Below, one piece after another: positions 45,066-57,833 of a DNA stretch of 64,000 nucleotides (position 1 is its first letter; every line of letters begins with the position of its first letter). Origin of the DNA: Armillaria gallica (Eukaryota; Basidiomycota; Agaricomycetes; Agaricales; Physalacriaceae); assembly GCA_037576215.1 (NCBI GenBank), contig JBANDB010000003.1:4588001-4652000 (forward strand), in the 5' to 3' direction. The notes under the pieces are model-generated. The model saw only the letters and a list, made by a program, of their open reading frames with translations. It was not told the origin of the DNA and ran no database searches. The position numbers and the translations under genes are program-made.

Positions 45066-47973
45066 TTATGCCAGATAATTGTAGGATTTACGATCGTCGC
45101 ATCGCTCCAGATACTCTCGCTGTAAGAAGAGTCAACTACCCACGACAGACTACAAAATAAAAGTAGTTTCTCACCTCGATCAAACCCTCAATCCGCTTCT
45201 TGATATCCAAGGGATTGGGCTGGAATCGACCAGCCAGAAGAGGCGTCACCTCATTAACAAGTTCGTTGTGTGTCATATGTTTACGTAGTTTCATAACCCG
45301 CACGATGCATGCCTGAAGAATATATCAATACAGAGTGCTAGTCCGTGTTACACGCATACCTCAGTCTGATGACGTCGCTCCTCATCAATTCGATCTCGCG
45401 TCTCTTTCCTCTCGCTCGAGGATTCCACCTTCGAAGAGATGGTGCTGATTTTGATCTTCTGAAGCTGACAGGTGAAATCCGAATTGAAGCAGAAAGAGTC
45501 GGACGGGTCAACGTCGCGACCTGGTGGATGTTTCTTCAGGATCTTAAACTTGGCGCAAGCTAAAGATTGCAAGTGACGTTTGAGATCGGTGTGATCTATT
45601 GACGTCAACTCTTGAATTTCCTGTTGGAAGTCTATGATCTGAGCCCAGAAGAGGGATTGAGGTCCATACCTTGTAAGAAAGGAAATCATCGTCTTTTACG
45701 TCTTCGAAGAGAAGTAGGATAACCAGAGCAAACGTCGAAACGTTGAGGTCATGTTTCCGTAGCTTGAACTTGACCCGTACATCGGCGTTTCCGAGGGAGT
45801 ACTGCCATGTCAACCGTCTGCCAGAATGCCGCGACAGATAAAATTGCTCGAACTGTTTGCATATTTTGTTCATTTGCTGCGGTATCGTACAAGGCGAATT
45901 GGAATGGGTCATTGGCCAAAACGTTGCAGTCATCACGATAACAGATAACTCGATGCTGGGACTCTGGGGACAAAATAAGATCAGAAGGCCGCCCAGATAC
46001 CGCCATGTTACGCACGGAGATACCAGGCTTCTGCAGATAATTCTTGAATTCATTCATAGTGTCAACTGAAACCTTCATATCGTTGAACATGCCCTCAAGT
46101 TTCTGCGTGAACTGATAGCCGCATTCAACTTTGAGTTTCGCTAGCATCCCACGTTCGGCATCATCCGAGACGGACCGTTTGAGAAGGAGCCGTTTGGCAA
46201 GATGACCTTTGTAATATCGCTCAAACACATCTTTCTCACCGAGGAATCGGAATACAGTGATGGTCTTATCCAGGACCAGATCCACCTCTGTATCAGTCTT
46301 CTGGATGAAATTTCAGCCGGTGTCAATGGTAAGAGCAATAGTGTTACCCCTTTGAGCCCCCTCCGTAGATGATCGTCAATAAAGAGCGAAATAAACTCCG
46401 AACACCTGCTGTTAATATTCACGAAGGATCCAAAGGCCTGAAAATAATCAGCAGATATAGCAGTTAGGTCTAAATGATGCTACCTCGTTCAGCGCACTCT
46501 CAAGTTCCCTGTCGTTGCTGAATGCACGCCTCCACACAATATCGAACTTGTCTTTAAGATCAAGCACATCCTGAACCCATTTGAGAGCAACACCCAAAGT
46601 CTGTACACCTGAGGCACTGGGTTTGGATTTCCCTTTCCCCTTCGCGTTAGCATTATTATCTTGTGCATCGTCGGGTTCATCCCAGTCGGCGCTCGATGAA
46701 GACTGATTAATATCATGCCCGCGTCGGAAAACAGAGTCCTTGAGAGCGCGTTTCAGGCAATTCATTCCTGTAGGGACCATCGAGTACAGCCGGTACAGCC
46801 TTGCTATGTCTTCTATCTTGTCTGTATCGATCATGACATCCAAACCGGAGTTCTCCATTGATATGACATTGTCCAGATGTGCGGTCAAGAGGCAGTCCTG
46901 AAGAATTTGACTTAAGGGTGAGGCGGTTTGCGACGATAGATAGTGATGTGCACGGGACTGCTCTGCTTGAAAGGCACTTTCTACCTTAAGGAAGCTGAGC
47001 GATGAAACAATCAACGAAACAAGAAAAACGAAACATACTCGACGCAGGTACTCGGGGGCGTCACAAGAAGCAAGTAACCTTTTCCCCTCAGCCTCATAAA
47101 ACGAACGGCTCTTCTTCAAAATAACAGGCTCGAGATCCTCCTTGTATACGGTGGGGCCACCCGCAGAGGTCCGCAAAGTGAGGAATACATCGACACAGCC
47201 CTTGACGGCGGAACGATTGATGGTGTATCCTTCGCGCTCAAATTCGACTTGTGTTAATATCGCTGTTATGATATGCTCCTTTATCGGTGGGCGAAAGATA
47301 TGCTCTAAGAACAACGTGAGACCAGTTTCCCAAGTTTCCGGTACCTCGGCGGCTTTCGTGTACACGCGATCCTGCGATGTCTGTGAAACAATAGTCAACG
47401 CTAACAGTGATGATGACTTACCATATACTTAAGAATCTGCCCCAACTTCGACATATTACCTCGATGATCGTCCCATATGCTCTTTAATGCCTTCAAGAGC
47501 ATTTCTGCCTCATTGCTCTTCTGCAGCGGTTCCTGACTCGCACCCGAAGGAAAGACTGGCACAACCTGCTCTCTTGAAAGTGATTCCAGGTTCTCTGATA
47601 TGAGGGACTTGACGCCTTTGTATAGCATTTCTCCCTGTCGGTAGAGGACCATATTGTACGCGAAACGGTGATTCTCCTCGAATGAAAGGTTGGAGGCATT
47701 GTGGTTCTGGATCTCCTTGATGTTTTTGGACAATTCTGACCATGTCTGCTGCGCGGAAAACTCCGGACCATGCTGAGCAAGAATCAGCTTGGTTGTATCA
47801 TGAGTCGATGGACGATATACCCTGCGTGGCGCTACCTTTGAGGTAAACGAATGGCTTAGATTGCTTCTCGACCGTAGACAAAGGGACACGTACAATCCTG
47901 ACTCTTCCTCGCCGTGCTGCAAGTCATCAGTATAAAGGATGTCAGATAGGATTGAATACGCACCTGTCGCCAT
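45066..47973 (-). CDS. CUL3: Cullin-3, scaffold of BTB-type ubiquitin ligases
   Basis: A short first exon (MAT) and small N-terminal exons lead to [39 protein letters not shown], the cullin-3 N-terminal helices that bind BTB adaptors. Cullin repeats continue through [19 protein letters not shown] and [20 protein letters not shown]. The cullin homology domain contains [31 protein letters not shown] and [12 protein letters not shown], which bind Rbx1. Near the end [20 protein letters not shown] holds the Nedd8-acceptor Lys, and [17 protein letters not shown] is the winged-helix terminus. A Ser/Asp/Lys-rich insert lies at about 46620-46720. It acts in nucleus and cytosol. The very first exon junctions are less certain. 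Confidence 0.92.
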
Positions 47974-48352
47974 GGCAGAAAGCAAGAGTGGATCCACAGA
48001 AATGCTCAGCGACTAGCAGTGGTGACCATGCGTAAAGGCTGTTATTTCCCAAGTTGCCAAATTCGGTACCGATCGATGATGTTCCATACCCGAAGTGACG
48101 CAACGATATCGGCCACTTCGGACCAGCAGAAGAACCCCTACGTTTGTCGAAATCTCAATTCTGACTTCTGGGGAACGTGATAATGTTTAATGCACATGCA
48201 AACAGTACATATGTAAAGCATGAATATGAATAATGGCACATTAAATGTGGCAGCTTTGTATCGATAACATAATAGTAGGCAATGCAAGACAAATTAACGG
48301 AAAGCAAAGAAAAGAGTAGGGCAGTAACTTTAAGAATCCAGGTCTAGCAATG

Positions 48353-51300
48353 CTATGGGTTTGAACGTGACGAACGAACAAAATCTGTAAAGTATTTTCG
48401 GAAACCTTTCGCATCAAGGTCTCGCAATTTAGTAGTGAACTCAAGGGCCGTCTCTGATGGCCAGTTTTGTGAAGGGAAAAAGACAGTCAAGAGGTAGTCG
48501 TAAGCCTCCGCGCCTCGTGTTCTAGTGACAGTGTGCAGGAAGTTGGCAACTTCTTGCAGGACCTGGCGATGAAATTGAGACCGATGAATCAGGAAGGGAG
48601 TCCAAGAAGACGTACTAGCGTGACTTGACCATCCTTAACATTCAGATCCGGTACAGCAGGCACACGGAAGGCAGTGGGGACAAGCCTTTCATACACAAAT
48701 CCTTCGAATCCTGGTAAGGATTCTACAGGTTCACTGCCGACAGTAGCTGCCTGAGGAGGGGCGGCCCAAATCGTCACACAACGACCCAGAAAATTAAAAG
48801 CGGACTTTTGGCTAGGAGGATCTGACGCATCCTCAGCAATGCCAATCATGGATTGCATCAATGGCTCGAATGTAGGATTGTTCCCTGGAAGAGTAGATAA
48901 TGAGCAAGAATAGCAGCTTCTAATCACACTACGCGCTCACGTTCTGAGATGAGGACTCTCTGCAGCTTCGACGAGACGACGCTATTGAGAAGAGCCAGAT
49001 ATGCCTTCTTGGTTTCCAGGTGTGCCCGCTGATCATCCGGATCACTTATGGGCTGTCTCAATATATTGCCGATGTGCCCACTCAGCGGGCCAATGAGCTC
49101 GTCGAGCACAGCGAACATATCATTCTAAATGGTTATAAATGAGTTCACTGGGATGTTGTAAATTGTAAGAGACGACGAACCTGAAGCTTGTAAATCAACA
49201 AGCCGATGAAATTCACGAAATCAACCAGTTCTGTTGGTTGGAAATGGACGAGGAGATTGGACATGAGAGCAGGGATGTAGTGCGTCACACTGGGCCCAGC
49301 AGCCGCTAAAATCCGAGCGAAAGCGAAGCGCGTCTGTCCAACGTTTAGTAAACGCTCTAAAATGGCAACTGAAGTACCCACCGCATCGCGAACAATTCTA
49401 ATGACGTTCATGTTTTCCAGGCATACGAGGATGGCTTGTGCTACTTGCACAAAAACATCCAATGTTGGCAAAACATACCCAGGAGGCGTCGGCGAAGGAT
49501 AGTCAGGATAACCTTTGGCAATAGTACCAAGGGCCATGATGATATGATGGATAGTGACGATAGGTCCTACGTCCTGCGTTCCCTTACAAGCCCGAAGGTT
49601 CTCCGACAAGTTGTCCATCAACGGCTTTACGAAAGATAACAAGTGTGCCGCTGGTTGATCTGAACTCTTGGCCGATAACGAGCAAAGGGTTCCGACTGTT
49701 TCGTAGAGGAAGAGCTGGGAATCGAACGCAGGATCTCTTGCCGCATCGGTCAATAGATCCGTTTCCACATCCTCGGGTTCTGGAATATGGATCTGTATAG
49801 GGAGCAGGTCCCGGATACTCTGGGTGAGCGTGATACAAATGTCGGGTGGTATGTCGTTTTTGCTGTCTTTGATGAATCGGGAGAATAGGTAGAAGAGGCG
49901 TGATCGAAATGTTTGATTGGAATTGTGAAGACCCCTGAATAACGATTAAAATAGACTCAGACGATGCTGCTCAGACCTACCGTGTATCGACCATGGCCTC
50001 AAGAGTTGGCATAATGCACTCTTTACGCACTTTGAAGAAGTCTGTATAGCGAGTCACTGTCTCGAAGAATTGCAGAGCTACTGTTCGATGAGGGTAACCC
50101 GACAAGCCCGATTGTACCAGGGTCAATAATAGCTCCCCATGAGTGGTCAGAGCATACTCCGAGTAGTTGGTCCCTTTCCTTTTCTCCTTGTCTATGACGG
50201 AGGGAGTATGGCAGAAGGCAGCACGACCTTTCCCTCCACCTACATTACAACTATTTAGCATTGTGGGTCACCCGAGATTTAGAAGGACTTACTTTTGTTG
50301 ACCTCCCCGAAGATGTATACCATGTAGACTCCCAGTTCGGCTTCGTACCACTCCATGGATACGCCGTTTTGATAAGCTGACATCGTGTTCAGTGCCAAAG
50401 TGCGCACTGAGTCAGTGACCAGGTCCTGATCGATAATTAACACAGAATCCATGAAATTACGTAGCTCCTAGTTCCTTGTCAGTGACATTTATAATGATTA
50501 GCAACGTGCACACCCTGCGAAGTTTCTCAAACTCGGTATTGTCATCTTCGTCCAAATCATCAGGATCGGCTTCAGAATCCCACTTCATCTTTGCTAATAT
50601 GACTTGTAGAAGAGACGAAAGAAAAGAACGTTTTGATTCATCGAGAGGATCTGAAGAAACTTTTCGACTGCGCTTGTACTGTAATGGAATCGTCAATGAC
50701 TTCGTAGAAATGGCAAGAGCAGCAGTCTTACATTGGCAAGAATAGCCTGAAGGAGAGGAAATACAGTGGATGACGTGTCATCATATTCATCCGCCATAAA
50801 TCGAAGCAGCACCGGTAGAGACTGAGTGAGATAGCTGGTCGCCTCCGAACGCACTTGTCCATTGGGGCAATCCTATTTATGACGATATAAGCTGGCCGGT
50901 TGAAGTAGATTGGAACGGTACACACCTCTAATTTTGTCAATTCTAAGCCAAACACGTTAAATAGCTTTCCCAAAGACTCCCGGTAGGATTCTTCTCCCTC
51001 ATCAGTTTCCGAACCTCTTTCCAGCTGCTGCTGTCGGGTCTTGGCTTCGAGAGCATCTATGACCTGTCCTAAAGAGAGGACTTTGATCAGTTGAAGCTTG
51101 TCGCCAGGTTCTTTGAGTCCTTTGGCGACGATGCGTAGCAGCGCCACGCAAGTGGCTAGTCGGATGGGTAACGAAGGATCGGCCAACAGTGTGAAGAGAA
51201 GGGGCACAGTGGTTGGTGTGATTGTCAGATTAATATCAATCCACCCTGCATGTGCAAAGAATTAGATCGTGAAAAGTGGAGGTATAAGCTGTTACGCACC

Positions 51301-52280
51301 CACATAGGATCCGAATGTCCTGACACCCCAGTCTACAACTTCAGTGACCTCATCTAGTTCCCGGTTTGAAGAACTTTGATCCTTGCGTATGTTCGCCATC
51401 CTCTCCGAGCCTTCAACCACGATGGTCAAGACTGCCTCATTAATCCTCACCGCGTCTCTCTCCCTAACAGCATCTCTGACGCGACTGTCCCGCGTTGCTC
51501 GTAGGGTGGTGTATTGTCGGGCAGCTTTGATCATCTGATCTGCAACCTCGCCCGAGATTTCTAGTACGATATGAAAGAAGAGGAGTGAGATGTGTCGATT
51601 ATAAGATGATGATTCCGAGGATCGTATAAGAGTGAATATATCGGCGAAAAATGTTGGCCATTGTTCTATATAAGTGCAGAGAAAGAATAGAGTCAAAGTG
51701 TGCGAGAACTTGTTGCGAAGGACTGGCATGAAATTTAGCAGAGCAAAGGAAAAAGAAAGCTGTCGACGCACAGGAAGCACTGGATTCTGACGACCCGAAG
51801 ACAAACTCGGATTGTATGTAGGATACCAAAGTTTGTTGTAATGTCTGGAATGTTTCCTGATCCAGGGGTTCAAATCTGAGAACAAGCCATGAGTCAATTA
51901 GCCACACAGCGATCAATGTAACAAGGTAAAGTCTTTCAGAGCAGAAGGCGCTGTTTAGAGCATGTGCCTCTTCGCACACTGGATTTTGTGGTATCGATGG
52001 GATACAAGAGAGGCTCGATAGATAAATGTAGTTGTCCTACTCACCGACTCTCCAAGAACGCATCCAACACACGCAAAGCAAAGAAACGAGCCTGCGGTGG
52101 GTATTTTCGAACCCCTTCAGAAGTGGTGTCAACGAATAGGGACAGCGCAATTCGCCATGTCTCTGTGGCGTTTTGTTCGATGGTGGAAAGATAGGCCAAG
52201 GCCTCTGGATGCAATGGAGTTTGTGCAGGATCAGATGCGACTGTAGTTGCCTGTACGACCCTGTCGATTTCTTGCTCCAT
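48353..52280 (-). CDS. LOS1: Exportin-T, tRNA nuclear export receptor
   Basis: Starts MEQEIDRVVQATTVASDPAQ, followed by an importin-beta/Xpo1-type N-terminal HEAT region. NKFSHTLTLFFLCTYIEQWP then TFFADIFTLI is the exportin signature, and the Arg/Glu-rich helix DSRVRDAVRERDAVRINEAV follows. HEAT-like helices continue (LLFTLLADPSLPIRLATCVA, GLSGYPHRTVALQFFETVTR, GYPDYPSPTPPGYVLPTLDV) to VPDLNVKDGQVTLV and FTDFVRSSRSNP. An acidic stretch (DPDDLDEDDNTEFEKLRR) interrupts the middle. The family carries mature tRNA out of the nucleus with Ran-GTP. Many introns; boundaries are approximate. Confidence 0.9.
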
Positions 52281-53032
52281 TTCCGAAACAAAAGAACGAG
52301 GACGATAGTTGAACGCGGAGCCGAGAAAACGCGAGAAACCTCCAGCAGAAGGAAGAGGAACAAGGATAGAGCAGAATCAGAACACGGAAATGGATCTTCA
52401 AAAGATCGATTTCATTGGAGGCTTATCACGTGCACCTGAAATCTGAGATCTTCCCCGGCCCGAATGACTTCAATGAGTCACTGATTTAAATTATCGTTCG
52501 TGGCTCTCACACGACCAGCTTCGTCGCGACCCTACTAAACGCGACTGTAAAATCATTCACGAAGCAGTATTTAACAATAAAAGAAGACTCTGAGACAGAC
52601 GCGCATATCTCGATAAGATTTCCTGAACAACACGATCACGTTCTCGCAGCTTGGCCCACACCTGAGCTACTTGTAGTATAGACGAGGTCGTAGAAGGTCG
52701 TTGATGGTTTCAAAATAAAGAGGTATATCAATTGCGATGACACCGTGAATGTGGTTGTAACTCCGGGCACGCGAACCTACCTCTTTGCCATATCGCACCG
52801 AGCTGCTCCCTCTACCGTGTTTGCTCTGCAGGTTCTCTGCCAAGATTTGACCCAAAGAATTGTCCGACGATTCTATTTAACGTATACAGCCGGCTGGTCG
52901 AGGTTAAAGGACAGTATACGGCAATGGTGGCTGTGCCGGCATTGCGGTCTGCTAGTCTTGCGGGTCCGAAAGTGTTAGCTTTGAGTAGTCAACTGTCAGT
53001 ATGCAAACTGGAGAAGGTTACACCAAAGCCAC
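52281..53032. other. Promoter of exportin-T and 3' region of F-box gene
   Basis: No coding frame is supported. A CACGTG lies at 52427-52432, about 150 bp before the exportin start. The frame at 52745-52978 + has no domain and overlaps minus-strand 3' sequence. Confidence 0.5.
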
Positions 53033-54645
53033 TCACAAGTAGAGAACGTATAACTCTCCTGTATGGAGCCCAAGACAAACGCGTCCTGTACTTTCCTCGA
53101 AGGCCAAGGATTGGCATGAAATAACCTCAAAGGGCAAAACCAGATGCGGAGGAAGCAGCTTTTCAACGACTGTTGGACCTTTTTGTTCCGGGGAGAAGGT
53201 GCCTTTCATCAGTGTGAATACATCCGTGTCCCAACGACGTTCCAACCACACGGCTCGTCGACCACTGGATCCGATACAGACAATGTCGGAGACGGCACTA
53301 GCTGGTGTGGGGAATACATGCACAGGCATGGCGCCGTGGGATCTGGGGCACATTGCATCCCTTTCTGAAGGGAAGGAGAATACCGACACGGTTCCTGGAC
53401 GATGTAGTGATCCCGCGGAAGCATGGAACGATAAGGCTGTCATGCACGGAAAATTCTGGCTCAGATATCCGTCTGAAAGTGTATAGTCCGAATCCGCCGG
53501 TACATCGTCTGTTTCGTACTCTGCAATATACTGGCTGAACGTGTCCAGATCATCGGTAGGACTGCTGCTTTGGTGAAGACCAGACAGTCTGGCTATCACC
53601 GGAGATAAATCATAGATACGGACGACGAGCCGTTCGTGAAGTTTCATCCCGGCGATCACCATGTGGCGCGGGAAGAGCCTGAAATGAACATGGCTGAAAT
53701 GCTTTTTGAAGATTAGTTTCACAGCGAAGCGCGTGGAATGAGATGCACCATACCTCTGGAAGCTTGGGACATATTGATATCTGGCTCTCGGTTTTGATGC
53801 TGAGAACAATGAAGCGGTATGTCGGTGGATTGAAGATGTTCTCAAAGTACGCTATCGCAACAACCACGATGTCCCCATATATCCGGACTTCGCCCGGGGT
53901 TCCCTCAGATTTGGATTGCGAAATCTGACTCACAAGTTGAGGGCAATGGGACATTGAATGCTCACTGTCCGCGTCACTCTCAAGCGCGATGGAATATACC
54001 TTGACCTTACTGTTTTCTTGATAAATAGAATCCAGATGAAAGCGATCAATGCCTCACGTCGTTCGGGTACCATCCATGAGGATGGCAACAATTGCATCAC
54101 GCCCATCATTCCGCAAGGATGCAGCAAATGTCGTGGCGGATGGCACGTCCATCGAAAGATAGCGTCGTTCTCTGCCTGGTACGCCAATATACCAAACAGA
54201 GAGGTATAACGCGCTTGTGGGAGCACGAGACAGGGTAATTAACCACTGGGATCCTAGAAATTGTATTCGGAAGACGATACCACCGTGTGTGATGCGGCAC
54301 ATCTTCCTGAGTTGCGAAGCATGTCTGCGCCAGTTGCGCTCAAGACGTAAACCTCGAACCCAAGCTCGATGGAGCTCCGGACCGGAAATTGAGTTTATGT
54401 CCTTGCCAGGAGGAACGTCCAAAGGCAGGTCAACTTTGATTTGGTGCCAAACATAGTCTGTCGAGCCCAATGCGTGGAGGACACGACATGTCTGCGTGTC
54501 ATGACCGTCAAATATTAATGACAAATCTTTGCATTATCGAGGGGGGATCACGCACCTGGATTAAAGAAAGTAGATCTTCGACAGGAATTCGAGCGAAAAT
54601 CGCTAACAAGATATCCTCCGGGAGCGCAAGCAAGCAAGAGGACAT
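53033..54645 (-). CDS. F-box protein with long beta-rich C-terminus
   Basis: Exon 1 (complement 54556..54645) encodes MSSCLLALPEDILLAIFARI then PVEDLLSLIQ and joins in phase to an exon starting at 54491 (TCRVLHALGSTDYVWHQIKV). Together they form a clear F-box. The remaining exons, to the stop at 53033, encode beta-rich sequence (IVFRIQFLGSQWLITLS, RFIVLSIKTESQIS, HMVIAGMKLHERLVVRIYDL, GRVCLGLHTGELYVLYL) that resembles a diverged WD-like propeller without GH or WD signatures. It should be a substrate adaptor for an SCF ubiquitin ligase. Its target is unknown and inner splice sites are approximate. Confidence 0.75.
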
Positions 54646-54799
54646 GAAAGTGGTGAGAAAGAGTAGTTTGGCGACAAGATGAAAAGTTATCTGATAAGAT
54701 TAAGAATCGGATTGTTATGTCATTAGCGGTGCCGAATCTGCCGAAGGTTACTCATTCGGGTTCCCCGTTGCCCTTTCAGCTTCCCTACTCCTGACCACC

Positions 54800-57043
54800 A
54801 TGAACGATACGTCTCCTAGCAGCGACGCTACTTACGATATGTCAGATTACCCTCAATCGCCTGGAGTGTCTGAGGATAGCCTTTCTGACTCTGACTGGCT
54901 CGACATCGCCAGCAATCGCGAGTCCGATGACAATGAGTCGGTATCGTCGCGGGACAGTGATCACAATGAGGTATCGATACCTCTCTCCCGACGCTCTTCC
55001 ATGAGCATTGGAAGCTCTAGAGATGGTGAAGTAGACGCTTGGGAAGGTTTCGTTGATGATAGTTCTGATGAAGGTCATACCAACGAGTTCGAGCCGACAG
55101 GAGCAGTGGCAGACGGTCCATTCATGGGACCTCTCCTCGATTCAGAAGGAGAAGAGCAGCGTGTCCGAGAGGCTTTGGACCAAAGCATGATAAGCACCCT
55201 GGGTGCCTCCCGAAGCAGCTCACATCCTTCTACTGTTCACAGCTCCCTCCGAGACCTCAAGCTGTCTTTCCCCGATCCTCTTACTAGCTCTCATGAACAA
55301 TTGAGCGGTTCATACGACAATGTCTCTTCCTCGAACCACGAATTACCTTCCCCGGAGGCTGAAGAAGCCAGCACCGAAGTCATCTTGAATGACTCGTTGC
55401 CTGATACGGATCCGGGTCTGTTACCCACGCCCGAGAATCCTACAGATACTCGAGATATTGACTTCGGTGATGTGGAATACGACGTTTTTTTGTATGGATA
55501 TTCATCCTCTGTCAAGTGGACCGTAGTCCATGACTTGCTGCGAAAGGCTTCTCATGGAGCGGGCATGCGTCTCGCTTCCATTGAAGATATGGCCTCAGGC
55601 GCCGCGCAATTGCTCCATTTCTCTATTGCGGATTCCACAGATATCTTCAAATCTGTCGCGGTTTACGACAGAACTGGTCAAGATAACGTGCGTATCTTCC
55701 CTTTCCTTTTTTGACACTAACATCCAATACTTCGTAGCCGAGTTCGGAGATTTCTTCGAACCGGCCTTCCCTTGGAATTATATATCTCCCTTGCGCACCG
55801 TTCTCTTTTCTTCCTCTGCATACTTTACATCTTCCTATTGCTGCACCCCTCCCGGGAGAAGACGTGGTGGACCTGGATACTATTGTCCGTGCAGAATCTG
55901 CATGGTCTGAATTACATATACCAGCGGAGAAGGTCCTACACGTGCAGAAAGGCCTACACTCGCCAGTCCTTTGCGTGGAAGAAATTTCACGACTTCATGC
56001 CGTTGATGTCTGTAATGGCATAAGACAGGTCACTGCCAAGAAACGTCAAGGCAAAGGACTATCTGAACACTTTACCTCCGTCCACGCAGTCACGTTGTAT
56101 GTCGATTTTCCCTTGATGTTTTCTAGGTTCTGATTTCCGTACTAGTTTCGCGCTTCTGTCCTTGATAGTCGGATTCACCGTTAATACCGCGTTTAGCTCA
56201 TCTGTGCCATCTCCAACCCCAACCGCCAGAACGCATATTCCTACATCCTTCTGGAATGTGAATACCAACCAATCTTCCTCGCTCTCCTTGCGCTCTTCAA
56301 CAAGCATCGCAGTTGTTCCTCAGTCTGCGTCACTGTCGTTGTACAATCGAGGTTCCACTATTTCGGCGAGTGGTAGTACATCGTTGGGACGGGTTGCCGA
56401 GGCCGCCGATTCTACCCCATCCGTTAACCACAAGGACCTATCTCATGATTGCGATTGCAAGCCCCTCAGCTGGTCCGAGAGAATGGGATTATCTAAGGAT
56501 GTTATGATCCGTTCTCCAGAACCCGTTGCTCGTTCGATGGTGGCACCCAAGGAGCTATCCAAATCTGCCGAGTCACTTACATCACTCAGCATTCGCGCAG
56601 TTGATTCGCTTTCGTACATCTTGGATTCCACCATGAAGGCGCTGATCGAGGTTGTTCAACACGATTTGAAGGATCTGATGGAGGCGATTGATGAACTTTC
56701 GCGAGCGATCAAACGGCAAACCGATACCATCCTTGATAAATCCAAATCAACGTCTCAGGTTGTGCGGGACGCTGTTAAGCACCGCCATGAGAGAGCGAAA
56801 GATAGAGCTAAGGAATTGAAGGAGATTGGAGGTCAATTGATATCGTATGCAGGGGATACACTAATGGGACGAACCCGAGTCGCGCGACAGAAAGCTTATA
56901 AGTTGAAGGAGAACATGTGGGCTTCGGAGACGTGGAGAATGTACCAGAAAGCCCATGGTCATTGGAAATCGACGTTGGCGCAAGGTACAGAGGCACGGGA
57001 GAAGAAAGAGGAAGGTAGGAGAACGTTGTTTGGACGTTCCTGA
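54800..57043 (+). CDS. Single-pass membrane protein with N-terminal AIM/LIR-like motif and helical C-terminus
   Basis: Exons 54800..55687, 55738..56096 and 56146..57043 join in phase to 714 residues. The N-terminal 230 residues are acidic, Ser-rich and probably disordered. They contain DSDWLDIAS (Trp33 to Ile36), an acid-flanked W-x-x-I as in Atg8-interacting motifs. Residues about 235-410 look globular (YDVFLYGYSSSVKWTVVHDL, LGIIYLPCAPF, VLHVQKGLHSPVL). One membrane helix (AVTFFALLSLIVGFTVNTAF, about 414-433) is rebuilt across the last intron. The C-terminal 280 residues include a long amphipathic helical region (about 560-700). I do not recognise the family by name. The layout recalls nuclear-envelope/ER autophagy receptors such as yeast Atg39, which is inference. 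Confidence 0.8.
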
Positions 57044-57833
57044 TTTGTGATCCCTTGCTTTCATTTACATACGGTAAGGAATATTTTAGCACATGTATAT
57101 CACCAACACAATATATGAGTATGACTATGCTCCATTGAAGCTCCAGGTTATGGGCGCAAGCAGCTGTACATCCATTTGGGAAACAAAAGGTTTAAACTTT
57201 AGGGTGGTAGATATGGTGTTTCCCCTTTTCGTCTTCTCTTTCCCGTGGATAGTATATTCATATGTCGGTAAGTAATTTAGTACCATGTGGGAGTTACATG
57301 GAACTACACACGAGAGTTATATATACCTTCCATACAGCTGCAAAGTAGAATAGCATAGCAACGAGTAGTGGTAGATCTAGAGTCCTAAATAGTCTTAGTG
57401 TACTGTAAGTCTGTACCGCCGCGTCTTCGCCTATGATGTGTTGCGGGTTACATCTTCATCGATATTAACAGCTATGCTTTCGGTTTTCGTTCGGAATGTA
57501 TAGTTATACGGCAGTGCTCCGGACTGGGGATCATCACTTGATGTGATGAGCGCTAAAGGTGAATTAAAAATTTGACGGATAGGACGGAGCTATTTTGTTC
57601 GCGACTGATACGCTCTGATACGGGCGGTGTTGCAGGGCTAGACGGATGCAAATTCGGGCCTATCACGTTGTATGTATTTGTGCGCAGATTGTATTGTCGC
57701 GGCTCCGGTCTTAGCCTCCGTGATTATGACAGACAGGCGTCAATGATGAGAGCACTACAAAAGGCAGCTTCTCTTCCTTCTTCTTTTCCCTGCCCCTCCT
57801 TTTATCCATCTCTGTCCACTATTGGCCTTAACG
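57044..57833. other. Intergenic stretch
   Basis: Holds the 3' region of the membrane-protein gene and the promoter of the Ppo oxygenase gene. The frames at 57093-57275 and 57572-57850 have no domains. Confidence 0.5.
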
